From assembly GCA_917880885.1 (NCBI GenBank), contig OU862913.1, forward strand, positions 42,379,460-42,443,459: a stretch of 64,000 nt of DNA. The letters run 5' to 3'. The stretch is from Limnephilus marmoratus (Eukaryota > Arthropoda > Insecta > Trichoptera > Limnephilidae). Position 1 is the first letter of the stretch; the number at the start of each line of letters is the position of its first letter. Below are positions 11,965 through 24,800 of the stretch, in pieces. The position numbers and the translations under genes were made by a program. A model generated the notes under the pieces. That model saw only the letters and a program-made list of their open reading frames with translations, made no database searches and was not told the origin of the DNA.

Positions 11965-13025
11965 TAATCCAACTCCCAAAATCAAATATCTTGGTGTACA
12001 TATAGATCAACATTTTAAATGGAAAACACATATTTGTGAACTCGTCAAAAGGATTAGGAAATGAATTTATATATTTATTAGACTTAGAAATATTCTTAGC
12101 TTAGAAAATCTAAAAAGAGTGTACTATGCAACTGTTCAATCTATATTGCAATATGGTATTATTGACTGGGGAGGAACATATGACAATATTTTAAATCCCC
12201 TCAAAATAGTTCAAAGGTTGATAATAAAGGTAATCTTGAAAACACCGTCTAAATTTCCTACTGAAATCATTTTTTCAATATTCAATGTGCCTACAATAGA
12301 CAAAATCTATAAAAAATATTCAATACTACAAATTTACAAAGAAATACAGTTAAATACTCGTAACTTCCAATTCAATACATCAGCAAGATACCAGAAAACT
12401 ATTAAAATCCCTAAATTTAATACTAAGCACATTCAAAACTCCTATCTTTATCTGGGCATAATCTATTATAACAACCTCTCATTAAAATTAAAAACCATCG
12501 AAAATATGCAGGAATTTAAGCCCAAATTAAAAAATTACCTTAAACTGCTATAAAAGTCCCAAATATGTTTACTTTGTATCTTAAAGTCATTCATTCCTTC
12601 TTTTTCTTTCATTTCTTAGTTTCTATATCTCTGAGCCTACTATTGTATAAATCTTGCGTTCTTTCTTACGTATCCTTTACTTACTTATTACAATAATTTT
12701 TCTTACTAACTTACATGATTCTTTCATTTATAATGATTTTTTTAATTTATATTATGATTTTTTTAAACTCTTCAGGATTTTTATTTTTAAATTTATACAA
12801 GATTTTTTAACCTACTTATTATTTACAATAGCCGTTATTACTAACTTACACGATCTTTTAATTTACTAATTGAGCTAGAACTCCCTCACCAAACACAAGA
12901 GCATTGTCTCTTTATGGTGAAAGGCAATCATTTATTTTTTTGTTAACCTTATATAAATAACTATGTAACTGATGTAACTTTATATGTATTTTTAATAAGC
13001 ATTGCCAATAAAAAATAAATAAATA
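11965..13025 (+). mobile_element. 3' fragment of a CR1-like LINE, second copy
   Basis: It reads IKYLGVHIDQHFKWKTHI, a stop, then an open frame 12119-12553 with YYATVQSILQYGIIDWGG, the C-terminal region of the reverse transcriptase ORF. Followed by a 3' UTR with the CCCTCACCAAACACAAGAG..AGGCAATCA motif and an (AAATAAA) tail. No catalytic core is left. Confidence 0.75.
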
Positions 13026-13374
13026 TATATTTATCTAAGTTTCGTTCTTCTTCTTCTTTATTAATTCTTTCCCCAGTACAAGGTTTACACAGTATTGGTA
13101 ACAAATTTACACGAAATGGAATTATTTAATATTTGCGGTAATTATTTCCCTAACCGCTGCACGTTTAGTCACTATTTTTTAGTCTAGATTGTGAAAATAA
13201 CACTTGACTACAAGAAACAAAAATTCATAGGCACAAAATAGGTTTGAGGTTCTTAGTTTGGGTTAATTAAGTAATTCGTTCGTATTTAGAATGAAACGAC
13301 ACTTATGCAAATATCAATCCATAAAAAATAAAATCGTTATGGTGGCAAAGGGATCGTTTTGCAAGGAAAATATT

Positions 13375-13795
13375 TGAACCAACACCTCTGCCATAGGTCA
13401 CCTCATGTTATTCGTTACGTTTGGTGACTTAGCAGGAGTGCCCGGGTTCATGGGTTTTTCCGGTTTGTCAGGTTTGTCCGGATCTTGGCGGCAGATGTGT
13501 CTGCCTAACAATCGCGTGGCAGGCCGGATTCGGTTGTGGAAGATCTTTTTTGATCTTTTCAGCAGGACTCTCTCGGAAAATTGCCTTGCACCGCAGTGAG
13601 AGGGATGGATTCATTCATCCGTCGCTCTTGGACACACTGGCCCCCAGTTTCCTACCCACCCCTCATACCGTTTTCCTTTCCAGAACTTTCTCTCCTCCTT
13701 TTCATTAAAGAGACCCTCCACACAGTATCCCTGAAGATGACGCATGCCCTGAGAGAAATTATTTTCCTCTGGGCCTCTTGTGTGAAGGTAAAGCA
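13375..13795 (+). mobile_element. SINE-like repeat family R, copy 2
   Basis: From CCAACACCTCTGCCATAGGT to TCTGGGCCTCTTGTGTGAA; same structure as the copies at 9.4, 21.4 and 55.5 kb, in the opposite orientation to the first. Confidence 0.7.
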
Positions 13796-13799
13796 ACAA

Positions 13800-14330
13800 G
13801 AGACGTATTTAGCTATCTTTCTTTGTAACTATTGTGTATTTTTCTAAATGTAATTATGAAATTTTCTTCAACTAACTGTATCAAGTGTGTTTAGTCTGTT
13901 TTAAAATTTGTGTACTTTTCATTCAACTCCCCTTTAAATTAGTTTTCTTGTGTAAAAATAAATTTCCTTATTGAATAATGCTGTCCTTCCCCAAGTTAAT
14001 TTTTATTAAACTCATTGGGAATAATGTATTATAATAATAATGTTATGATTTTGTAATATATTATCACTAAATAAATAAAAAAAAAATAAACGAGAGAAAA
14101 TTGGAAACACCCTATTTTAGGATAAGACGATAAGAGATCTACTGTTCACAGAATTACTGGTAAATATTTATTGAAAGGGATAATAGACAGACAGTGTGAA
14201 CCTGCACTGAAATTCTACAACTACATTCCGGAATTCGGGATTTCTGCCACGCGGCCCATACCAAAAAATGTTTACTTTCTCATTCTAAAGTAAATATTTT
14301 TGTGACCGGTAAAAGCATGGAGGTATAAAT
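13800..14330 (+). repeat. Duplicated block, copy A (pair with 17150-17695)
   Basis: About 90 percent similar by eye to 17150-17695, including CAACTAACTGTATCAAGTGTG, TTGGAAACACCCTATTTTAGG and GCACTGAAATTCTACAACTA. Both blocks follow a family R repeat. The shared part can be read as FYNYIPEFGISATRPIP, so it is probably part of a mobile element ORF. Confidence 0.6.
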
Positions 14331-14334
14331 GATA

Positions 14335-16185
14335 CAAAATCCATAAAAACATGGTAAATCAATGCATCTGGCAACATTGCATGGGGTACGGAGTAATGGA
14401 GTAGCAAAATCGTAAACCACAAGTGACAAGTTACCAACTGACACCGAAATGTCAATTTTTATTTTATTTATTATCATTATAAACAGTCTGTACAAATTCA
14501 TATATGACAGTGATAAGAATATGTATGTCATCGAACAATAAAATAACGACAAATTGAAATTTTGAACCATAATACAAAAATACCTATACCTGTTTAAATT
14601 ACAGAGACCATGTCATGCGAAAATGGTCTCTGTTATTTAACAAAGTCTCAGTAATGTTATTTTAGAGCTCATTTTTGCAAACCATTGTTGTTTCAGGTGA
14701 AACTTTCTTATTATCAGCAGTCGGTGTGATACAGCTAGAGATGGTCGATATTGTCTCGGTGACCTAGTTGTCACCGGATCGCTTAGTTTTTATAGGAATC
14801 GGATCTTTTTGAAAATGGTAGGTGAAGGTGTAACATTTCATTTTTTTAAAGTTTTCTACTCCACACAGGTGGCCCTTAGAAAAAATCCATGATAAACACA
14901 CAACACGTGAAATATTGGTATTGACACATATGCTCACAAATGAACTACTCATAAATGAGCACACTTATTTTGAGCATATCCATGAATAAGCATGAGTCTC
15001 ACACTGTCAGGGTTCTAAGCACAGACAAAGGTTTTTACCGACAATATCAGTAAGAGAAAATATACCAACAATAGGTTTCAGTAAGGATTAAAAAAAACTA
15101 CACAAGTTTTTTAAAAATTTATTAAAATCAAACATAGGACATTAACATTACAAATTTTATTCGGTAAGTTGTACAATATTAACTTATATTTTTTAACCTA
15201 TTAATATAACAAAAATAATAATAAAATAGAGAAAAACTTTATTACAACAAGTAAAATACATGAACAGTGTGAACACCTCAGCAGTCAGCATCGAAGGTTC
15301 TTTTAGTGAGGTGTTCACGAAACACTATAAAATATTTCTAAAACATTTACACACACAGTACCTAACCTTGATTCCTTCCTTACTTAATGTCTAGAAAGAA
15401 AAGCTTTAAGAATTGAGGTTAGACTTTTCTAAATTCACTTGTTCAAAGTGAATAGTGATTGATATATTGATAAAATGTAGTTATAGAATTAGTAAAAAGT
15501 ATGGGCGGGAGAGGCAGGTGCGCGCTCCTACTGACAAGTACTGAGAAGGAAATAAGTAACAAGGCATGAAGGACAGAATGCCTTTCTGACTATAATCCAT
15601 TTTACAAGAGAGAGGAACAAGTTGTTCTTGGCCCTGGGTTCATATTTCATATATTCACTTCATATAAATCTCATCCATTGATGTATTCGTTTTACAAGCC
15701 TTTTGTAAATCGGCAAATACAGTTTCTCGATAACCAATTGGACAATTGAGCTTAGATTTGTTATATATCTTCAGTTAACTGTTTTAACGTTGGTAGCAGT
15801 ATTAGGTAGATATTTTTAAATTTTAATTTCTATAACTCGGATCAGAGTAAAAAAAATGAAGAAAAATTTTAAAAATTTGAAACATGCCGCCATTTTGTGA
15901 AAAAAATGTATTGTCGGAATGGTTACTAGTCGATACAAAACTCATACAGATTGAGAATTTCAACATTTTTTTGTTAAACTTTCGGAAGACTAGTTGCCAT
16001 TGAGGTCTGTTTTCTGCTCACCGTTGTTGTATTCAAGTCTAGTTTGCGAAATAATATTATGTATAATATTTTTTCCTTTTATAAAACGTGTAGGAACATG
16101 TTTTCAATATAAAAAAGCGAGATTTAAAACGGTTTTGAAATACCTACTTGTAACTACATTCCACAATAATTTAAACTACCTTTAA
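14335..16185. other. Unassigned AT-rich sequence
   Basis: Only short open frames, none with motifs. No tRNA-like or terminal repeat structures recognised. Confidence 0.35.
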
Positions 16186-16439
16186 CTATACATGTTGTTT
16201 GGACACATAGAGTACAAACGGGAAACTGGTGAATCTATCACAATAGCATTAGACTATGTAAAAACTAACTTTTTTTACTTGAGAAATCGCATCGAAAGTT
16301 GTTTTTAAAATTTTGTAAATTTTTCGAATAACACAGGTCTACAACAAAAATGCTGTCTGGATGTTTTCAACTGATTTCTATGTATTTAGGTGTTCTGAAA
16401 ACTAGAAAAATACTCGAAAAATTCCACAACGTCAGTTTA

Positions 16440-16935
16440 TTTTGCAAAACGGTATACATATATATACAGATATAGATAGTATATACAAAAGTGAGCTCTG
16501 GCAATAAACATTTTATTGCTAAACCATTCATCCAATTGCGATGAAACTTTGGGGATTTGATGTGTGCATGCCCGCGGTGGTTTCTGTATACAATAGTGAG
16601 CTCTGGTATCATGAAATTACGAAAAATTAATTAATGAAATAAAAATGAATCGCAGAAATGTATGTACGCACATAACTTTTTGAACGACTGCACCAAATTG
16701 GATAATTCTTTTTATTGTGTTCGTTATTGTCAAGACAAGGTTTGTATAAAACTACTGGTTAGCTCTGGCATTATGAAATTTGTATAAAAAAATTGCAATA
16801 GGTGGCACGCGAGCTGTGAAGACTACATGTACCGGGACTGAATGTATGGAATGTGGGATGGGGGAAGGGAACTCGGTTAGGGGGTTCCAGGGAGGGGGGA
16901 GGGGAACTAGGGATCGGGGAGGGTAACACTTTTAG
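16440..16935 (-). repeat. Dispersed repeat, minus-strand relative of 50.28-50.76 kb
   Basis: GGCATTATGAAATTTGTATAAAAAAAT..GGTGGCACG is the reverse complement of part of the repeat at 50.6 kb. It also has the G-rich tract (16857-16925) that corresponds to the C-rich tract there, and an ATAGATA-type end at about 16440-16480. Confidence 0.55.
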
Positions 16936-16949
16936 GTATGAAGGTATTT

Positions 16950-17148
16950 AAATGAGTGAGGTTTGTCAAGATCTTGGCAGCGGATGATCTGGACACACTG
17001 AACCCCTTAAAGCCCATCCCTACCACCTTTTTTCCCTTACCAGAATTTTCTCTCTTCCCTTTCATTAAAGAGACCCTCCACACAGTATCCCTAAGGATGA
17101 TATAGGCCCCGAGGAAAAATATTTTCCTCTGGACCTCCTGTGTACATT
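16950..17148 (+). mobile_element. SINE-like repeat family R, copy 3 (internally deleted)
   Basis: Carries GGTTTGTCAAGATCTTGGC and then jumps to the 3' part (AAAGAGACCCTCCACACAG..GGACCTCCTGTGTA). Confidence 0.6.
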
Positions 17149-17149
17149 A

Positions 17150-17695
17150 ACAGTAGCTTTATTAACCAGATACGTATTTAGATATCTTTCTTTGTAACTC
17201 TTTTGTATATTTCTTACTGTAATTATGAAATATTCTTCAACTAACTGTATCAAGTGTGTCTAGTCTGTTTAAAAATCTGTGTACTTTTCATTCAACTCCC
17301 CTTTAAATTGGTGTTCTTTTGTAAAAATATTTTTTCTAATTGAATAATGTCGTGCTTCCCGAAGTGAGTTTTATTAAACTCACTGTGAATAATGTATTCT
17401 AATATTGTGCTATAATTTTGTAACATATTATCACTAAATAAAAAATGAAAAAAAAACGAAACGAAAGAAAATTGGAAACACCCTATTTTAGGATAAGAGA
17501 TCTACTGTTCAGAAATACTGGTAAATATTTATTGAAAAGGATAATAGACAGACAGTGTGAACCTGCACTGAAATTCTACAACTACATTCCTGAATTCGGG
17601 ATTTCTGCCACGCGGCCCATACCACCTAAAAATGTTTATTATCTCATTCGAAAGTAAATATTTTTGTTACCGGTAAAAGCATGGAGGTATAAATG
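17150..17695 (+). repeat. Duplicated block, copy B (pair with 13800-14330)
   Basis: Open frame 17445-17657 ends with FYNYIPEFGISATRPIPP and LIRK. In this copy the element continues into the conserved ORF remnant; copy A stops near the same boundary. Confidence 0.6.
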
Positions 17696-18025
17696 ATTCC
17701 TGAATTTTTAGGCAATAACAAAGACCGTAACTACAAAAAATCGTTAAAAGCATTTCAAGTTTTAGGTTGCCTAATGAGTTTAAAAGTACATTTTCTTCAT
17801 TCCCACCTAGACTACTTCCCAGAAAATATAGGATATATGAGTGAAGAGCAAGGTGAACGATTTCACCAAGATATTAAGTAGATGGAAAAAAGATACCAGG
17901 GAAGATGGAGCATCTCAATAATTGCAGACTACTGTTGGACGCTTCAGAGAGACTTTCCAGATGCTTCCCACAAGCGAAAATGTTCCAAAAGGAGTCTCAC
18001 TGGGAAAAAGAAATGTGTTTAGTGC
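17693..18025 (+). pseudogene. Conserved transposon-associated protein, C-terminal remnant
   Basis: Reads FLGNNKDRNYKKSLKAFQVL, SLKVHFLHSHLDYFPENIG, SEEQGERFHQDIK, stop (TAG 17879-17881), MEKRYQGRW, ADYCWTLQRD. From memory this HSHLDYFPEN / EEQGERFHQD region is found in many repeated hypothetical proteins of arthropods; I cannot name its superfamily. At least one stop breaks it, and the N-terminal part is lost or scrambled. Confidence 0.6.
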
Positions 18026-18534
18026 ATACTAATCAATGTATTTTAGATAAAAAAATAAGTTTTGTTGTGCAATTATAAATAAATAATTTTTTTTAGTCTT
18101 TTATCTTTTATTTTAAGATGATAACTATTTTAACATAGATACCTACATTGTCAGAAAACGTGACGTTCTGTGACAAAATGAATGTCATTTTCGGATTCAG
18201 CACACCCAAAAGCATAAGAATAACGCAAAAAAACCAAAACAGCTCTCAATTTTTATTTTTTTTGTAGACCTGTGTAATTGGTTGCCCGGCGTTTAATCAT
18301 CAGCTGTTTATTGTTACAAAAGTTTTACACATTTAGTTTCCGAAAAAACGGAAAAAAAAATAATTTAAAAAATAAATAATTCAAAGCATTGACTCTTATC
18401 GAAAACACATTTTTTTGGGTAGAACAGTTTCCCGTCTGTACTTCGCATTTCCGGACATCGTGTTTACACTTTATAAGTAAATGTAATTATTTTTTTTTAT
18501 TAACATATTTATTTGTTCAAATTTTTTCTCTCTA

Positions 18535-18540
18535 TTTATT
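18535..18540 (-). terminator. Candidate poly(A) signal of the CLIP/SPH gene
   Basis: AATAAA on the minus strand, about 95 nt after the stop codon. In an AT-rich region this can occur by chance. Confidence 0.4.
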
Positions 18541-18635
18541 ATTTTATCTATGAATATCATTGTGCATAAAGGTGTGTAACAATTAATTAATTAATTTTTA
18601 AAAATATATACAAAAAAATGATCTGAAACAAGGTT

Positions 18636-18818
18636 CTAGACAACAACACCGCTTTCAGGCCACACGATACCCTCTATCCAGGGTATGAAGGCGGATATGC
18701 GGGTGTTGGTCTGTGTGCAGGGTGAAAAGTTCCAATAGGATACCAACCCCACCAGTAGGTGGGTGCAGGCCACCCTGTTGTTGTTTGGTAAAATCAACTG
18801 GGAACCGCTATAGAAGCT
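18636..18818 (-). CDS. Exon 20: terminal exon of protease-like domain
   Basis: The exon is 183 nt including TAG, with acceptor GTTCACAG. It encodes [44 protein letters not shown] and a 9-residue tail. LVGLVSY..(x)..C and RISAFIPWI are the standard S1 C-terminus. At the GDSGG site it reads FYSGS: the Ser remains, but the Gly and Asp before it, needed for the oxyanion hole and zymogen switch, are Phe and Tyr. Confidence 0.92.
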   Translation of the reverse strand, partial: SFYSGSQLILPNNNRVACTHLLVGLVSYWNFSPCTQTNTRISAFIPWIEGIVWPESGVVV

Positions 18819-21800
18819 CTGTGAACAAATAAAGTAATAAGGTAAACACATTCCAAATGGCAGATTATAAATTAGTGCATTTTTTCATCGGATTTTCAAC
18901 ACGTTTCCGGCGGGAGGGGTACTTCTACCTTTTACGCCAGGTCCTACTTGAATGAACGGGAAAGCATTGCCGTCCGACCACTTTATATAAAGTGTGTACA
19001 CAGATCTCTATGTCTAGTAAATGTGGCACAAGTCTTCCTCATCTTCTTATCTTTTGTGTGGAGGAATATTATATGGATTTTAGGCCAAAATTCACCACCA
19101 AACTAAAAAATTGTTTTATACGAGTATATCAAATGTGTAGTACGTATATGGGCAATTTTATTTGTGTTTTTAACTATAAAATAAACGCCATGAAAGATTT
19201 TAATATTAATGATTTTAGAGGCTACTTAAACAATTGTTTATGATTATAAATTAAAAATTAATTTTACAATATTTATTATGAAAATGTGGTGAAATATAAA
19301 TACAAAGATATAAAATTTTAAAAGAAAGCATTTTGATGGATCTAAATTAAAATTAAAATAACCCGTTGACCTGAAACTGCTTTATTGCGGCTTAAAGAGA
19401 CTGTACTTTGAAGACCATAAAAATAAAATCTGTTGACAAGAAAATTTAAAAAAAGAAACCTATTTACGTCGTAACCCAAATTTGCCGCATGCAAATTTAA
19501 AGTATCTCAAAAAAACACATTTTTAACCTTTAACTGCTGAGGTGATTTTTTTAAAGAATTCTCTGACGTAAGGCCTGTGCGGCCTGTTACTTTAAATTTT
19601 TATATATTAGTGATCCACAAATTTTGTGGTCCAAATTATAATTTATTGAACAATTTATTTATATTTAAATAAAACAAAAAACTTTTATTTAATGTTAAGT
19701 AACTTATAGGTATTTGACAATGTGGATTTTATGTAATAATTTTTGGCAAAAATCAATTGAGATCAGAAATCAGTCTGTATTATCTATTAAACTAAATAAA
19801 AACAATGAACTCACTTTTATTATAATATTTCCATAGTGTCTCGAATAAACTTTGTATATAAAACTTTAAAAAAATTGTATATGTTTATTTTTATCTAGTA
19901 AAAATCAACTTTAAAAAGTCACATAAGAACTGACGATGGATCAGAGAGGCCCGCAAAAAAATTGAAATGAATTTCTTTACAGAAATTCAACATTTAAAAT
20001 TAAAAAAATTAAACTTACGGCTCTGGGGTCACTTAATTCGAAGCAATTGAAAGCGAAGTATACGTCACGAGCGGAGGAGGGAAGTATTTCGATCTTATTA
20101 TTGTGGCTGGGCCTGAGCGGCCCCACATCAGCAGTTAAAGGTTAACGATGATTTATTTCTTATTTTATTTATTATATTAACGCAGTATATAGTGCAAGAT
20201 TAAATTTATTTTTCATTTTAATTAACCCACTACAAAATTTAAAAAGTGGCTCCAAAATAAAGAAAAACTGAATGATTTAATTACCTGTATATCATCATAT
20301 TCCTCATATTAAACAAAAATATATAAAGTGGCATATATACGTACCAGATATTTAGTATAACTAATGATTGAAAGTATTATTTTGTCTGTTTGGGTATTTT
20401 AGCTTCAAATTATAATGAAGTTTTGTATGTAACGGGCCGAAATGGACTACACATCCGTTCCTCTTAAACCCTTACACTTGTAGCACTAGAGATGCGCGAA
20501 TTTTTGTTTTTTATAATGATTTGTGCCAAAGTGAAAACCAATTTATTTGTTATGTACGAGTAATAAAATAATACATTGTGTTTCCACATAAAACACCACC
20601 AAATGGGCCCAACACTGACCTTTGAGAGTTTAACTTCAGTTTATGGAGTCGTATTACAAAGTATCTTTTAATATCAGACAATACATTAATATTTGGTGTG
20701 TGGTGAGTACTATGTAAAAACATTCACAAAATTTATTTAATATTATCAAATATATTTAGCGGTTTAAAACAAAATGCATTTTTTAGTGGAAGTTCCCTCT
20801 TGTTTTCGCCCATAAAACGGGTAGATAGTCAGTGATTACATTCATGGTCAATGGTTCTAATTGCAGTTCAGTGCGGTCAACCTAATCCAACCTAATACTA
20901 GTAGTTCTGTCAACAGTTAGTAGACCTCGCGTTCAAAAAATACGTTTCTATTTTTCTCTAAGACAAAATTTCTTCTGAAGTCGTGAGACTTGTAAGTAGG
21001 TACTTAAATTGTTACCTTCTTATTTATGAATCAAGTTTTCGATTCGAATGGTGGTCTTTCACCAGGGTGATACTGAGAGTATCTTCAACTCTAAAACGTA
21101 CCGAAAATGAAATAAGATCATTTTACTTAAATTATGTGTGCAAAAACAACAACAATAATTTGAAACATACTTGCGCAAACACAAGAAATGCCTTCCATGT
21201 ATATATAAAATGAAACCAATGTCGCCACTGGCTTAGTACATTTTGATTCTAGCCCATTTAGCACGTGCCCTGCCTCACAACAAATATCGCTATCCCATTT
21301 GAATTTCATTATTATACAGGAAATATATGACAATATTTTAAGCAAAGAATATTCAGACTTTCAGACCATGAAATAAGCCCACATCAATTTGGGAGGCGTG
21401 TATGGGTACCGCCGCCCCAGGAACCATTTACTTGATAACTAACACCTAGGTAACTGCCACCAGGTTCGCTAAGTTTGATGACTTAGCAGGGGTGCCCGGA
21501 TTCAAGGGATGTCCGAGACTTGGCGGCGGATGTGTCTACCCACAATCTGCATGGCAGGCCGGATCGGGAGAGAATGATTCAGGGAGACCCATTGGTTTCT
21601 CCAGCCGTTCTCTCTCTGAATATATGGGATGGGTTTATACGTCTGTCACTCAGATTCCTACCCATCCATAATAAACTTTTCCTTCCCAAAACTTTCTTTC
21701 ATTAAAAAACCCTCCACACAGCATCCCCAAAGATGAAAAAGGCCATGAGGGGAATTAATTTACTCAGGGCCTCCTGCGTGGAGCTAATGTAAAAAAATCA

Positions 21801-24800
21801 CATATAATTTAATTGAAATAATTTTATTACATTTCCGGCACGTTCAAGAATTTAAGATACTTTCAGCATTACTTTGGTGGAAGACCATCATACCTAATCC
21901 AAATAATAAACATAACTACTTACAAATCTCACAATTTCAGTGGAAAACTTATGTTATTTGCGTAAAAACTAGAAAAGCCTTTCACGCAGATTTAAATAGA
22001 ACCATCGTCGCCACCGACTTAATACATTTTGGTTCTAGCCCATTTAGCACGCGCTCTGTCTCACATTGAATATCGCTTTCGCATTTGGATTTCATTATTA
22101 TACAGGATAAGTTTAATAATATTTTAAGCAAAGAATAGTCAGACTTTTGTATCACAAAACACGCCCACTGTTTTGTTATTCTTTATTCTATGGCGCACGT
22201 CAATAATGATTGTCACATGTCGGCTAGCTTCAGCAGCTTTGCGTTACTACTTTTTTGTTATTATGTAATTTCTTGTAATATTAATGTTTGTAGTAAAAAT
22301 AATTAATTTAAAAAAAAAATCTACAGTGTAATAAGCTTGGTTTACAATACATCTCAGCGTTACATACCCGACATCCCCCAGTTGTGTTGACTGGGCGGCT
22401 GCAAATCTCCACGTCATGTTTTATACCGGCAGGGTGCCAGCTGTCAGTGGGAACTACTTTGGAGCACTCCTCCTGAGACACTTTCTGCATGAAATGTTGA
22501 AAAACAAACCAACTGATTAAAGATTATCTTGTGAGAACAAATGCGCCATTAGTTTTTGCAACAAATATACAAGAGGAAATTAATATTAGCAGTGTTTTTC
22601 TTTAACCCCTCACAGGAGGCCCTGAGGGAAAAATACCTCTGGACCTGTGGCATCTTTGCATATGCTGTGTGGAGAGTTTTTATTGGAAAAAGAAGGAGAG
22701 GAAGTTCTGGGAAGAAAAAAGGTATCAGGGGTGGGTAGGAATCTGGAGGTCAACGTGTTAATCCATCCCTCCCTTTGCGGTGCCATAGGTCAAGAGAGTC
22801 CGTCTGGAGTGTTCAAAGTTCTCCCTCAACCAGATCCTCCCGATCCGACCCGTTAAGTAGTAGGTGGGTAAATGGATCCGTCGCAAAGAACTAGACAAAT
22901 CTCACCCCATGAGCATGGGCACCCCTGCTAAGTCACCAAACGTAGCAAACCACATGGTGTGACCTATGTCAGAGGTGTTGGTTATTCAATAAATGGTTTC
23001 CGAGGCGGCAGTACCCATACCCGCCTCCCAAATTAATAATTAATTTTGTTTTTAGCTTTATTAGTTATTTAGCATCGTTAGACCCATTAAATGAATTAAA
23101 CTTAGTGGGAATAACAAAGCAAAATCAACCAAAGAACATTTCTACCGCGCTATCCCTATACTATTACAATATGAAGTGAGGTATTAATGAAATATGTTTT
23201 TTAATGTGAATACAGCACAAGTCTCCCAAATGCTCCTAACCGTCTAGAGCCAGTGGGACTATGGCATCCCCAATGTAGGCATGTTGTGAAACTGAAGGAA
23301 GTGGGGAGGAGAAGGAGATGGGAGGAGGAAGGTGGGAAGGCTGACTAATTAGATCTGGTCACCAAACACGATAGAGCCATTATTTCTCCAGTCATTCACC
23401 AGGGCGATACTGACAATACCATTTATTCTGGAACGTGCCACGAACATGGTGTGTTATTTAAATGATTTAATTATTTATTGTGACGTTTACACGTCATTAC
23501 ACGTTATTACACGTCAGGATTTGAACCCGCTACCTCTGAATTCGTCACCGAGGATCTTAACCACTTGACCATGGAGATCTTGGAAGAGTGTCCTTTAATT
23601 AATATTTAATTTTAATAAAATATCTTTGTTTGTATATTTGCGTGGTAGAAAAACCATAAACATGTGGAGATCGGGAGAGCATGTAACAATGAAAAGGTTT
23701 TATAATGGGAAAATCAGATGGTTTTTATATGTAGAGCGGATGGACGATGAAAGAAGTGCTAGGAGAATATAAGATGCATAAGTGAATGGTAGAAGAAGTG
23801 TGGCACGCCCAAGGACGACATGGCACGATCGAGTGAATCAAGTACCTACTTGAGTTGAGCCATCTCAAAATTCAGAATAACAGAAGAGTACCTATGCATA
23901 AGACGATGTACAACGTGAACGAAGCAAATAGTGTTTTTTAAAACAGATGCGTGTGGCGGACCATCCTCTCTGCCTACCCCTGCGGGAAAACGGCATGTTT
24001 GTTGGACATCTATTAAAAAAATGTACACTTAGTACCGGCGACAGCTGTCAATCTTGTCGTTATCACATCATTGGTCATTGTTCATTATGAAGGCAGAGAA
24101 AAGTGTTCTAACCTTGTATTCAGTGGATGAATAGTCCCGCTCAGTTAGTATGAAGCCACTGTCGGGAAGAGGGGTGCCCGTGTGGAGACAGACTGGCAGA
24201 ATTCTGCTCGTGAATTTCACCCTGAAATTGAAAAATGGTCAACTATAGATTTTTGTTTGTGTTAAAAACAATAATTTATTTTAGAAAAAAGCTGTGAGCT
24301 GGTATTACGATGCAATAATATCCCTTAACCCTTTAGGTGCGGTAAGCCGATATTCCGGCATGACGCATGACACACGTGAACATCCCGCACGTGTCCCCGT
24401 CACCAGTTTTAAAATTTTGTTAATTTTTTTTGCAATTAAAAAGTATTCTTTAATAAATATGATTACTTTACTTTTCCACGGATTATTAACCGTAACATTT
24501 TAAATAATAATAAAAAAGGTGCTAATTTCAGTTGTGATTCTGTCTGTCTGTAACTCCAGTTCAATAAACTTTTTTCTGGAGAATTCAGACAAGCGATAAA
24601 CTAACTACAAATATAAATTGCCATTTTCAAAATTGGAACTGTTTATGGAGAATTCAGTCAATTCGTGATTTTTCACTAATCTGCGCTAGTTCTATATATC
24701 TATTTATATAGAGAAGACTATCTGTGATGATTGAATCTAATGTTATTGTTAATAGCTTTAGTTTATATAATTATTTGTTTTGGATATTGATGAAATTTTT

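Larger units (their letters stand above)
16190..18466 (+). mobile_element. DNA-transposon-like element with conserved ORF remnant
   Basis: Left end GAGTACAAACGGGAAACTGG (16209) and right end CAGTTTCCCGTCTGTACTTC (18425) are inverted relative to each other over about 45 bp with mismatches. Related ends are at 38026-38072 and 39660-39706. Inside are a repeat at 16440-16930, family R copy 3, duplicated block B and the ORF remnant at 17693-18025. Confidence 0.5.
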
